64,000 nt of DNA. Source: Neoechinorhynchus agilis (Eukaryota > Acanthocephala). The position numbers and the translations under genes are program-made. The first letter of the stretch is position 1, and each line of letters begins with the position of its first letter. Positions 29,655 through 40,340 of the stretch are shown here, in pieces. A model generated the notes under the pieces. That model was not told the DNA's origin and searched no databases. It saw only the letters and a list, made by a program, of their open reading frames with translations. The stretch is taken from assembly GCA_051530055.1 (NCBI GenBank), contig CM121341.1, positions 2,666,001 through 2,730,000 on the forward strand, read 5' to 3'.

Positions 29655-30955
29655 CTAATTTATCTTAGTTTTTGGATTTTCCAATATTACATGTAAAAAA
29701 ACGAACACTATCTGTTTGCATATACCTTCTTGGTCGGTCCCGAATCGGGTTTGGTAGCTTCCAGGCTGGGAATAGACAAAGCTCTTTTTAATGCCTCCTC
29801 GACCTTCAACGTCGCCCCCTCCCATTGCAACCTTTTTTAAGGTTTTAATTAAGCTTTTTAAGGGACTTTTCAATTCCTTATTCTCATTTCTAATAAAATC
29901 TGATTTGATGGACTTCAAATCTGGCACTGTTAATGAAAAAATTCAAATACTTTTTTGCCTCCTCGCATCTGGTATCGTATGCCATATGGTTCAAAATGCA
30001 GTTAACACATTTTCTACAGGATTTGTTTTTTGCAATTACTGAACAGGTGCTCCCCACTGCAGTGAGTGCCAGCTGCATTTTTATCGCATCTGTATGATGC
30101 CATCTGCCCCTGACATTTTCTGCATTTTTTCCCCGGTTTGGCGAAATTTATTAAATTATTTAAAGGGTCAATGTTTCGACTCGCTTGTGAGTCTTCTTCA
30201 GGACGTTGCTCGAACTCGAATATTTAAAAACTTACAAGCAACGTCCTGAAGAAGACTCACAAGCTAGTCGAAATATTGACCCTTTAAATAATTTAATAAA
30301 TTTCGCCAAATCGGGGAAAACATGTATCCTTCGATTTTCACATTTTCTGCATTGATATGAGTATAAAATCATCCATCTCATTCTTGAATACTGCGAAGGT
30401 GACGTTAAAACCAAGTAATCCGATCGACAGTCCGTCCCTTCGACATGCATCGTCAATGTCTGTCCCAACATTGCATTTGGCAATTTGGTTTAAAGAAGTA
30501 TTTTAAAAATATTATTCCCAACTGATCTCTTATATATTTTTTATCTTCATCATCTATCTCAGGCGGGGGATTTAGCATCAAGATGTTGCATTTCCTGGAG
30601 AAATCTGAATGTCAGTGGTAGTTAGGTATTTCAGGAAATCCTTCTTATATTTTTCTGAAAAAAGGACAATTTTATGAGAATATTGATTGGAAAATATTCT
30701 TTTGAAAATCTTAGAATTTTTCGGATAAGCTTTGGCGAATTCTTTTGCGATATTTTTTATTCCTATTTCTTTTTTGAACAGATCTTCATTTTTAATGATA
30801 ACAATATAGTCCTCCTTTTTAACTGGTCGGAAATTATACCTATTTTTCAACGATGCTCCCAAATCTCCATCAAAACCACAGATACCACAGTGATAACCAC
30901 CTTCCTGGTTTACGGAAAGCGATGATCCCAGAGCTCCATCAAATGATCCAAGCAA
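29655..30955 (-). pseudogene. Jockey-type LINE ORF1 relic, split by a palindromic insertion
   Basis: The minus strand carries an N-terminal piece (30,955-30,578; YNFRPVKKEDYIVIIKNEDL, then KNIAKEFAKAYPKN), a middle piece (about 30,450-30,345), then after the insertion at 30,127-30,339 a Cys/His-rich piece ending EHLFSNC and a basic tail (29,927-29,655). The layout fits a jockey/CR1 ORF1 with an RNA-binding domain followed by zinc knuckles. Several frame changes and stops; not functional. Family assignment is tentative because no RT follows within the neighbourhood. Confidence 0.45.
30113..30353. mobile_element. Palindromic mini-PLE with 14-bp target duplication
   Basis: Inverted arms 30,127-30,214 and 30,236-30,322 (about 86 bases each, 4-5 mismatches) surround a 21-base loop. 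Each arm has the hairpin CTGAAGAAGACT ... AGTCGAAAT and TTTAATAAATTTCGCC. ACATTTTCTGCATT at 30,113-30,126 recurs at 30,340-30,353, giving a precise target duplication. There is no coding content. It resembles two PLE ends joined head to head, and sits inside the ORF1 relic. Confidence 0.8.
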
Positions 30956-31077
30956 TTGTTAGCGCAAATTTGCGATCCAAAATTTGCACGCATTCCGCTC
31001 CGAACTGCAGTGAAACTAGTAGTTGTCAGGGTGCGTTTTAACTATTTTTATATATTAACGTTTTACTTATAAAATTG

Positions 31078-31345
31078 TAACGGTTGTTGGGTTCCACGGG
31101 AGTGCGAGGCTGCTGGAAGGGTGGGGTCAGGTTTGAGATCACCCATCGGCCCCAAAAAGTGGGTTGGCCCTGGCCCTTCGAGTGCGGCTAAGTGCATCCG
31201 ATGTGTGAAAGTCAGCCGAAAGGCTCCCAAAAAAAGGAATATAGCCGAAAAAGCTCAAAAGAAGATGCCGCAAGACCAATCAATCAATCTGAAGAACATA
31301 ACCATGCGTATGTCTGACTGTAAGGATAAATAAAATAAATAAATT
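31078..31345 (+). repeat. Possible SINE or LINE tail ending in ATAAATAAA
   Basis: A GC-richer stretch (GGGTTCCACGGGAGTGCGAG...) that ends in CTGTAAGGATAAATAAAATA, the look of a short retroposed element with a microsatellite-like tail. No second copy was found in the window and no polymerase III boxes are certain. Confidence 0.3.
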
Positions 31346-31954
31346 CAAAAATTGATCGCTAAGTAAGTGACGTCGCTTTATCGACGTTTAAAACTTGTTT
31401 TGAAAATGCGATTAACTTCAAAATGCAAGGCTTCACCGAAGCACTTTGATCTTAATAGTTCGGTTGAAAAGGTCCAGATTCAAAAGTGAGGCGTCCATTT
31501 GGAAAAGAGCGAAACCTTTGCGGTTGCAATTGGTCTGACGTGCCCTTCTATTATAGGAAAATGAGTGTTCTTAAAACAAAATTGTCAAATTGGGCATCCG
31601 AAATTCACTTCAGAATCTAATAAAACGATTATAGGAATTGAAACACATATACACTGTAACGAACCTCAACCGCGATTCCGTGGTATTTCCCATTGGAATG
31701 GGATTGCTCGATTCAATTCTTGACGCTTATGGTGGCCGTGTTAAGGTGGCGTCTCTCCGCCGCAGCTAAGGAGAACGTTGGAGGTGCTACATATCTTAGG
31801 GGCTAACACGAGCTCGTTCTTGGATTGCCGTTTTTAAGACTGCACATAGAGTTCCGCTTGAGAATGTCAGGCAGTGAGCCGTCAATCGAACTGAATCTAG
31901 CTGCGTTACTTATTCCTGTACTTGATCGCGCCTTGTTTGTTCAATAATCTTTCC
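31346..31954. other. Spacer, no supported gene
   Basis: No homology recognised. It lies upstream of the Ty3 relic and could contain its degraded 5' part, but no gag was recognised. Confidence 0.3.
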
Positions 31955-34575
31955 GCTGACTGTAAACCGATCGCAACTCGATCAAGATGCTACAATCAAC
32001 GCGACATCATCTTTATTAAATCCGAGATTGATCGTATGCTTAAAGATTGTATAATCGAAAAATCCGATTCACCATGGAGGGCATAGGTCCTCGTGGTTAA
32101 CAACGAAAATGGAAAAAAGAGACTCGTAGACTTTAGCCAAACTATTAACAAATTCACTTATCTAGATGCTTACCCTCTTCCACGTATCGAAACGATCGTC
32201 AACAGAATAGCAACAAATAAGGTGTTTAGCCGGTTAGACTTGGAAGATGCATATTATCAAGTATCAATTGCCCCTCATGAGAGAGACTATACCTCTTTTG
32301 AAGCATGCGATGAGCTCTACCGCTTTACAAAAATCCCGATGGGCGTTACCAATGGGGTATCCGCATTTCAGAGGTATATGAATAATACCATCGAAGCTAA
32401 CAATTTATCAAATACGTATGCATATCTCGACGATGTCATTATTTGCGGACATACGAAGAGCGAGCATGATAAAAACTAGCAACAATTTCGAGATATTGCT
32501 ACCAAGAAAGGATTCAAATTCAATAACGATAAAAGCGTATATGGGGTAGAACGAATTCTGGTACTTGGTTACGAAATTGGTAACGGCCAACTAAGACCGG
32601 ACCCAAATCGTCTCAAGTCTCTAAATGACATAGTACTACCCACCAACAAAGCATCTCTACAACGCCTGATGGGATTTTTTGCCTATTATAGTAAATAAAT
32701 CCCGAACTACTCTAAAAGGATTCAACCGCTGGTGTGCAAAAATTTGGATTTTCCTCTATGCGAACAAACTGCAATATTGATTGATACCTTGAAAAAAGAC
32801 ATCAAAAACGCTGTCATGCATAGCATAGATGAGGATAAGCAATTCGTACTCGAAACTGATGCTTCTGAAAAAGCAATTGGTGCCGCTCTTTTCCAGAATG
32901 GGCTACCTGTCGCATTTTTTTTCCAAAACACTGAATATACATGAAAAACGATATCACATAGTGGAAAAGAAGGCGTACGCACTTATCGAGGCAATAAAAC
33001 ATTGGCGGTACTACTTAGCTATCCGTCCGTTCGTCGTGATTACGAATCAAAGATCAGTATCCTTTATGCTCAATCAAAAACATTCAAAAAAGATTAGAAA
33101 CGAACGCATATTACGATGGAGGCTGGAACTTTCAAGTTATACTTATACACTAAAGTATCGAGCTGGAGCTTCTAATTTAGCTGCGGATGTACTATCACGC
33201 GATTCATGTGCGAGCGTATCCTCTATTCTGACTCAGATCCACGAAGTTCACCGAAAATTAGGACATCCAGGTGTCACCAGGATGCTCCACTACATCAAAC
33301 AAAATAATCTTCCTTATTCTACGGAGGAAATAAGAAAAGTAACGGCATCTTGTTCGGTATGCTGCCGAATAAAACCAAGATTTTTCAAATCTTCTGGTCT
33401 ACATTTTTTGAAGTTTACTTTTCTTTACATTCACCACCTCCCACCAAATTCCAGCTTTTGTCCTTCCTCGACCGTCGTCATCACGCTGGCAGCATTGCCC
33501 CGTTGTACTGCCAGCGAGATATTTTGTCGAAGAAATAAGCCTGCTCTTGAGTCTCCGGTTGCCTCTCTCAATTTCTTCGAGAGATCCTTGAGCAGAGAGA
33601 GTGCCGAGCTGCCGAGATCAAAATCACCAAACCATTCGAATCGCATTTGCTTGCACAGACTGCTCAACTGAAACCGTTAAAGTATGTCTATCACGAATCT
33701 TTGCAATTTTCGGATGTCCTGATTACGTCCACTCTGACCGCGGAGCTTCTTTCACCTGCAAGGATATTCGAGAATGGCTAAATGCACGGAACGTTTGCCT
33801 CAGTCGCACGACTGCGTTCCACGCGAAGGCAACGGTCAGTATGAACGCTACAATGGAACAGTGTGGAAAACCATCCAGCTCTTGCTTGCAGATCAAGATC
33901 TTCCTTTAAACAAATGGCCCCAGGTCCTCCATGAGGCACTTTCGAAAATACGAACACCTCTGCACCAGTACGGGGCAAACGCCTCATGAACGAATATTCA
34001 ATTATCCAAGAAGGAGTATGACATCCCGGCCACCACCAAGTTGGATTGTATCAGGTGATAAGGCATACCTCAAGAATCTGAACAGAAAGTCCAAGTACGA
34101 GAATGAAGTGGATGAAGTAACTCTAATAAGTGGAGGCGAAATGCATTCGTTGATCCAATACGCTGATGGACGACAAGGCGTCGTTTCAACCCAACGTCTA
34201 GCTCCGTATGGGTCGGATATCGCTCAAACGACTGGTGATGACGTGCTTCAATCTCAAACTACTGAATCAAGATCTAAGCACAATAGTACTGAAATACCGG
34301 AACGCGGCACTCAGGATGACTATATTGGATTAGATTCGGATTCTAGTCGAATGGGCTCGAAGTATATAATGGAAGACGGGCGAGAAGTCAGACGGTCTTG
34401 CCGGAGACCAGGAAAACAATTGAACACGATGGAAGATTGTGATATCGATTAGTTTCGACTACATCATAAATGTAATTATATTATCGATTACTAACCGTTA
34501 TCGTTCGTTGTACCACGAAACGTTTTCGCGGTTCCGTTAGCTAAATAAAACCACGTTTTCGGTTCTACAACACTG
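31955..34575 (+). mobile_element. Ty3/gypsy pol fossil with a LINE tail inserted
   Basis: Plus-strand pol parts in order: RT (about 31,980-32,700; FSRLDLEDAYYQVSIA and YAYLDDVIICGH), RNase H (about 32,830-33,200), integrase zinc-binding domain (about 33,240-33,370; GHPGVTRMLHYI and CSVCCRIK) and integrase core to C-terminal part (about 33,640-34,450; SDRGASFTCKDI). Between the two integrase parts a LINE tail of about 200 bases lies in the opposite orientation. No LTR pair was found. Broken, with five or more breaks beside the insertion; old. Confidence 0.85.
33425..33630 (-). mobile_element. R2-group LINE tail inserted in the Ty3 fossil
   Basis: The minus strand encodes LFLRQNISLAVQRGNAASV, matching the C-terminal tail of the LINE at 54-57 kb at roughly 45-50% of residues. 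It is therefore an older or different subfamily than the near-identical tail at 6.46 kb. The left end of this stretch is the LINE 3' end. Confidence 0.7.
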
Positions 34576-34598
34576 AGTACATGCATTCCGACGGCTAA

Positions 34599-34829
34599 TG
34601 CCATGCGAACCAGTCGCATAGTTAGCACATTTCATATTTTATGCATTTTTATTGGATGTGAAATAATTTCTTGGCTTTTTCGTGAGTCTGAAATAACCCA
34701 CAAGTAAATCGTGGACCACTTACGATTCATGCCAGTTCAAGCTTAAGCACAGCCTTACGGCGCTGGTTGTTTCGTTAATCACAATGCTTTAAAATATCCA
34801 CAGTCTATCATGTTAGTTCCAGTCTCCGT
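34599..34829. repeat. 230-bp dispersed repeat, copy 1
   Basis: Matches 51,159-51,403 in the same orientation over almost its whole length (blocks GCCATGCGAACCAGTCGCAT, TTTCTTGGCTTTTTCGTGAG, ACCACTTACGATTCATGCCA, CCTATCATGTTAGTTCCAGT), with one variable stretch after the first block. No coding content. Unclassified; could be a solo LTR. Confidence 0.75.
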
Positions 34830-35553
34830 AAAATGTTGAGAGATCATTTATTACCTGCGCCGTTGCCACATTTTCCCGTCTTTGCGCTTACTTCAAGATT
34901 CGTCGCTAAGTCCAATGGTACCCTTTTGTCCGATCTCTTCTTTGTGAGAGCAAACTGGAGGCCTAAGTTCAACACTTCATTTTGCTCACTAGTAAACGAC
35001 CTCTTCGTTTTGCTAATGAAGCCATTCGGTATTTTCCAATCCCTCCCTGATCGATGCTGCTAATCTCTGTACGATATGTCCTTGAGTTTTCTGATTTTGC
35101 GATTTAAACATTCAACTTTCGCCACCTTTTCATTTGGCGAGCTTGACAAAGCATTTTAAATAGAAAATTAATCTTTTAGTATTCAAAAAATTACTCTATG
35201 AAAATATCATTCACGCCCCGCTCTGAATCGCCCAGCTGCGCGTATGCGCAGCCCTCGGATCGTCAATGATTCGTCTGAGTCTCTTCGACAATCGCATGAT
35301 CTGGTCTCGAGCTGCGGTACCGAATCACTAGAGTAACTGGGCGCCGTTAAAACGGTTTTTGAGAAAGTTGATCTCGACCCATCATGAATTTTATGATAAA
35401 AAAATTAACAATAAGTGTTTGTTGTTTGCCTTCAAAACTCCAAACAATAAGAAAAACATATTTGTACAGAAAATGCTTGTAGTCTGAAACGAGTGTTACT
35501 TAAGAATATCTTGCATCCATCCCAAACTCCGACAGATTTATCGATAACGCCTA
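34830..35553. other. Spacer
   Basis: No gene supported. A GC-rich patch at 35,210-35,350 has no structure that I could assign to a tRNA or other RNA. Confidence 0.3.
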
Positions 35554-35653
35554 ATGAATCCTACAAAGTTCAAAGCATTGAGTTTCGCAATTGCAATTTT
35601 GTTCCTTGCTACTTCAATTTTAAGTTGGATTTCAATATGCAGCCATCATCCAT
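35554..35653 (+). CDS. Possible first exon with a membrane segment
   Basis: Begins ATG and encodes a hydrophobic stretch (FAIAILFLATSILSWISI) with a CSHHPC tail up to a candidate donor (CAT/GTACGC). It could be exon 1 of the membrane-protein gene at 36.75-37.38 kb, but the joining phase with the first plausible downstream acceptor gives a stop, so the link is unproven. Confidence 0.3.
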
Positions 35654-35719
35654 GTACGCGAGTTCCTAATACGAATTTCACCATTTTTCTTTTTCTCACA
35701 AAAGGCTTGTTGTTTTTAA

Positions 35720-36432
35720 TCACAAAAAATCACTACTACTTCTCGTTATTGTTACTGTATTGTTGTACTTCACGAATGATATATCCTCGGGCAAATCGTC
35801 TATATCAGCAATGAAATCCATGAGTTTATCGCGGCATTTTATCAAGTGGATTCGCGCCAATGTCCTATGTCCGAGAAAAAGCTTAGAAATTTTAAATACA
35901 TAGGAAAATAGCAGTGGTGGCCGTAGGACAAGACAGTATGACAAACGCTCTGGATAATGACTGCTTAACATATCGGCTGAGTATCGAATGATATTAAAAT
36001 CGATATTTCTCCAGCCTATTCCATATACATGGAATAAAATACTAACACGTGAGCCTTTTTTTAACGCATTTTCGATCAAGACGATTATAAATTCCTTGAA
36101 CTTTTCATCTTGTAGGTTGCCATCATGTTTCGAACATCTTACAAGGATTATCGGATGTCCGCGATTGTCTCTTACATCGTTAAGAACCTCTGCTTCGTGC
36201 TCTTTAATGTAAGAAGGCGCTTTTGGATCTTTGCAATCCGGCAAAACCAACTCGTGAGGTTTAATGACTTTCCTCCACTCGAAATCGCATCGGATGTTTT
36301 TTCTGCTTCTTGAATATTTCCATCTTGCGCCAAATAAAACCGTTCAATGGTATTTGCGGTTATATTGGGAATATCCTGCAGCGCCGCTTGTAGTTCAATC
36401 AAGTGCTCTTGTGATATCTTCTCCAGCTGCAT
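35720..36432 (-). CDS. CRAL-TRIO lipid-binding-domain protein (MOSPD2/SEC14-like), one frame change
   Basis: The start ATG at 36,432 opens a CRAL-TRIO N-terminal segment (ERFYLAQDGNIQEAEK). After a run of six A residues on the coding strand (36,302-36,297) the frame changes, and the fold continues as WRKVIKPHELVLPDCKDP, GHPIILVRCSKHD, VSILFHVYGIGWRNIDF and SHYPERLSYCLVLR up to DLPEDISF, ending at 35,720. Total about 237 residues. The domain binds hydrophobic ligands such as phospholipids. The closest layout I know is that of MOSPD2, but the MSP domain and membrane anchor are absent. The single slip in a homopolymer may be a sequencing error, a recent mutation or a real frameshift; otherwise the gene is clean. 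Confidence 0.75.
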
Positions 36433-36748
36433 TTTTTAAATTTGGTTTAGCATAATCGGTACTCGTTTATTTGCAGCTCTAAAAACTAAGATTTTGTTAT
36501 TTAAAATAAAATTAAATAGCTAACGGTTCGGAGCTATCGTTCCAGACTTCGTTAATGTGCCGACCGAAACAAATACTTTTTATAATGACATAAAATGCTA
36601 CTTACGATACCAATACAACTGCATGAACAAGAATATTCAATAACAAAATTGTATTTATTACTGGTTTCATATAAATGCAATTCCTAGTTAATATTATTTC
36701 AGCTATTTTTAGGCAATGAATTCATTCGTTTAATAAAGATACGATTAG

Positions 36749-37382
36749 AATGTTCGAACCATCTAAAAGTAGGATCCAGGAATGCGACATCGTCTCTGCC
36801 ACCGATTTATTTCCTTTTCATTGAAAGTACGTTTCCTTCTTGTTTCTTTTGTAAAATTCCTTTCGTTAGAAAGACTAATAGGAATAATGCTGGTTATGAG
36901 CGCAGGGGCTTTTCTCATGGCCGTGTCTCATTTTCTATGCCAAGGACGAGTTCGGATCTTGTGGCTGCAACTTTCTTCTGTTTTTGGACAAATCTATTGT
37001 AAGTGTCGCCTACTATTGTAAATATTCTTGATATTCGTCTTTAGTGACCTATCAACTAATGGGAATCGGATCGTTTACTTTCTACATCAAAGAGAAGGAC
37101 CATCGATTTTGCTACCCATTTTATTTGGCGATTGCAAGCTGCCTTTCGTCGATCTTATCCTTTATAGTATCTCAAACAGCGACGTATATTATCGGCACGA
37201 ATATTCTCAGATTGTTTAATGATACGAATCTTGCAGTTAATCCATTCGCCAAGGTGAAAAAATCATCAGAAGAGTTTTCTTTGACGATTGTTCCTTCGCT
37301 GAAATATTTCCCAGATGAAGAAACCTTCCAAGTTAATGAATTAGGATACCATTCTGATACGAATAAAACGGATCCGCTTTAG
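36749..37382 (+). CDS. Multi-span membrane protein, three exons with tiny introns
   Basis: Exons about 36,749-36,826, 36,870-36,998 and 37,045-37,382. The introns (43 and 46 bases) have GTACGT...TTAG and GTAAGT...TTTAG ends, and the reading frame is kept across both. The protein has three clear membrane spans (around RLIGIMLVMSAGAFLMAVSH, SVFGQIYLTYQLMGIGSFTF and YLAIASCLSSILSFIVSQ) and a hydrophilic C-terminal tail of about 55 residues rich in Ser, Glu and Lys. With a first span in an upstream exon it would be a four-span protein of claudin-like or tetraspan type. I do not recognise the family. AATAAA occurs at about 37,447. Confidence 0.65.
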
Positions 37383-37779
37383 TCGGAGAGGTCGATAGAT
37401 CCGACACTACCAGGCCCTAATTAAGGAAAATTAATTATTATTTACTCAATAAATCAGTTAACCTTTATGCCAAGTCAGCTCAGTGCTGATTTTAGGGTTA
37501 GGAGATGAAAAGTAAAACTACGAAATTCGATATTCTGAAGTATTCGATTTCAATGTGCATCAACCGCTGTTTTAATATTAAGTTCAACAAATGATTTAAG
37601 GAACCGAGCACTGCACGAGATCGCGGGATCGGTGGGTCCGGGAAATCTTCAGCGGAAATTTTTAACATGTCCCCGTGTTGCACTGGAATGAAACTGATGA
37701 CCGTTTTATGAACAAGTTGATCGTTATAATCAAATCTTGTATTTCTCGTAAACCATGAAAAGTCGTGACGTAAAAAAAT
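37383..37779. other. Spacer after membrane-protein gene
   Basis: Holds the probable poly(A) signal TCAATAAATC at about 37,446 and otherwise nothing recognised. Confidence 0.4.
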
Positions 37780-38413
37780 TGAATTGCGTTTCTTTCGCTT
37801 TTACACGGCTTTCGCTTTCAGTGTCGAATCGACCGCGAACTTTGCTTCGGAACTTTTGAGATGCGACTTCGTGCTCTTTTTCTGAATGATTTCAAACGAG
37901 CCCGGGCGTATCGGCGTCTTAAGTTGAAAAATTTTCGCTGAGGTTTTTCGCCTTTGTAGAGCGGCTATTTGCGCTTAATATTTTAACTATTCGATTTTTA
38001 GGAATTTCGATACTTTATGAAGAGGTCCTTTTGACATCGCAATTTTGAGCCCTTTTGGACTTTGGCTTATTTCCCAAAGGACTTTTATTACTTTCGCATT
38101 AATCCTCAGTTTACAGAGCTGGCCGCTTTTAATAGCAGACTTTTTCTTGTTGTAATGAATCTCAACTGTAATTTCGGTTACTATCGCAGCGCTTAGTTGC
38201 TCCAAATTTTAATCCTAAATCAACCTTAAGTTACACATTAAACCTTGGATCAAATGTTGATATCCAAACTTCAGCACCCGCCGATCCAAGTTGATTCAAC
38301 TGCTGGCGATTTATAAATCCCGCACCTCGAAGACCGGAAAATAATCGTTGCTCATCGCTAAGATACTTGCTCAGGCGGGGCATGCCGACGAAACTGTTTC
38401 TTGTGGCCATCAA
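37780..38413 (+). repeat. Dispersed repeat family A, diverged copy
   Basis: Same orientation as 19,370-19,930. 37,790-37,915 matches the GCGTTTCTTTCG...GAATGATTTCAAACGAG core and 38,120-38,370 matches 19,690-19,930 very closely. It retains about 110 bases at 38,025-38,130 that are missing in the 19-kb copy. The conserved minus-strand open segment (LSDEQRLFSGLRGAGFINR) is intact here. Confidence 0.75.
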
Positions 38414-38600
38414 TCACCAGTGTGAAACTTTGACGTAATAATTTTGGCATTTATAGAACTTTGCCACGGTAGAAATATCGTCACAGAAAGATTTGAAGCC
38501 TTTTACGTTACCTCTCAAGTAAGTGCCTCAGTTGGCCGAGATGTCAAATAATCTCACCAATCTTACCGTTAACATCCCTATTCGGCACCTTTCTCCTCGT

Positions 38601-38969
38601 CTATGAATCTAATATCGGCTGTTCGCTACAGCTTTCCATTGATTGAATTGCCGAAACGGAACATACGTCCGTCATAATTGTTGGCCCTATCAATGAGAGA
38701 TGTGAATTATAATCAATGAGCCCCATGAATCTAAAAAATTTGGCTGTCATGACACCAAGCGACTGAACTGCTAGTTGGACACCAATTGCTTCAGCGTCCG
38801 AATCCTTGCACTTAAGCGACGCCACCAATTCAAATAATCCCCCGGAACTCGTAGAAGCTCGATGTGGTTCAACGGCGTTCAATTCAATTTTTATTTTCGG
38901 AGCTATAAGATGAAAAATCTGACGAATTACAAAACTTAAACTGCGATGCCCGTCGACGCGGCCACTCAT
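38601..38969 (-). other. Open frame starting MSGRVDGH in the left palindrome arm
   Basis: A 122-codon minus-strand frame whose first 25 residues are mirrored by a plus-strand start (MSDRVDGH) at 40,277, in the other arm of the palindrome, where it leads into retroelement-like sequence with a protease-like signature. It is probably the gag-side start of an LTR-type fossil. No domain recognised. Confidence 0.35.
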
Positions 38970-40340
38970 TGTATGCCTTTTAGCTCAGAAGCACTCCGCT
39001 GGCGCTAAATCAGTAATCTTAGTACTACGTTCACTTCGAAAATTGGCCGAACATCAAATTTTATAAAAAAATTGAAATAAATTTGAAAAGGGCAATGTCA
39101 TGATAAGCGAAGCGACAAACTCAGAAGATTGATCGTTTTAACATCCAAATTACTTTCTAGAAATAGATTTTATAACCGTTTAAGTCCCAAAGGAACGAAA
39201 TCACTTAAAGCATCGAACAAAGAAACTCCAGTGCTCCACATTAAGCACCCGACGACTAGTGTAGGAGCACTGGAAACGCCCAAGATGCAGCGTAACAGAA
39301 TAATTTTATGCGCAAGGCAAGCTGTATTTATAACCGAATAACTCAATAAAAAATGTTGCCTATCGTTCTCGTTTAGCTCGTTTCATGTGATATAGTAATG
39401 ACACTTAATTCCTTCGATCGGTATACTCTCAATTTCGAAGCAACTTATAGCTTACCATATATCGTAACCATTATATTTCTACGCACCCTCCAAATCGCGT
39501 TTTTATCCGATATAAAAGTTCGGCACGATTTTAGTTATTTTGGGTGTGCTGGATGGTCGTGGCGGTTACCCAACAGTTTGGTTCTGTGCGTTTTCTGAAG
39601 AGACTCATTTGTTTGACTTTACATTGTGGTGTTACAAGTAATTGTATTCTTTTTAGTTCGTCCAGGATATGAATTCCAACTGGTAACGCCATCAACATCC
39701 AGCACACCCAAAATAACTAAAATCGTGTCGAATTTTCACATCGGGTCGAAACGCGATTTGGACTGTGTGAAGAAATTTAATAGTTACGAAATACAGTCAG
39801 TTATAAGTTGCTGCGGAATTGCGAGTATACCGATGAAAGAGTCGAGCGTCATTATTTGTTCACAAAAAACGAAATGAATAAGAACGTCGGGCAGCATTTT
39901 TAATTGAGCAATTCGATTATACACACAGTTCGCCTCTCGCATAAGAGGGTTCTGTTGCACTGCATCTTAGGCGTTTCCAGTGCTCCTACAATCGTCGTCG
40001 GGTGCTTAATGTGGAGACTGGAGTTTCTTTATACGATGCTCCAAGTGGCTTCGTTTATTTTGGACTTAAATGATTATTCAAGGTATTTTTAGAAAGTTAT
40101 TAGGATGTTGAAAAGATCGATCTTATTTTGTCGCTTCACCTGTTAAGAGATTGGCTTTTTCAAATTTATTTCAATTTTTTAATAAAATTTCATGTTCGGC
40201 CAATTCGTGAAGTGAACGCAATACGTCGATTACTGATTTAGCGCAAACGAAGTGATTTTGAGGTGAAAGGCATGCAATGAGTGACCGCGTCGACGGGCAT
40301 TGCAGTTCAAGTTTTGCAATTTATCAGATTTTTCATCTTA
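38890..40340. repeat. 1.45-kb imperfect palindrome (two retroelement 5' ends head to head)
   Basis: 38,890-39,560 pairs with 39,690-40,340 as an inverted repeat with gaps; the loop is about 130 bases. Shared blocks include CCCGTCGACG(C), AATTGAAATAAATTTGAAAA, GCACCCGACGAC, ATCGGTATACTC, TCCAAATCGCGTTT and TTTAGTTATTTTGGGTGTGC (each present reversed on the other side). Arms are roughly 75-80% alike. The divergent frames at the outer sides (MSGRVDGH and MSDRVDGH) suggest two old copies of one element facing away from each other. Confidence 0.75.

Noticed and set aside
35210-35350. GC-rich patch considered as a tRNA or small RNA gene
   Set aside because: No cloverleaf or A/B boxes could be drawn.
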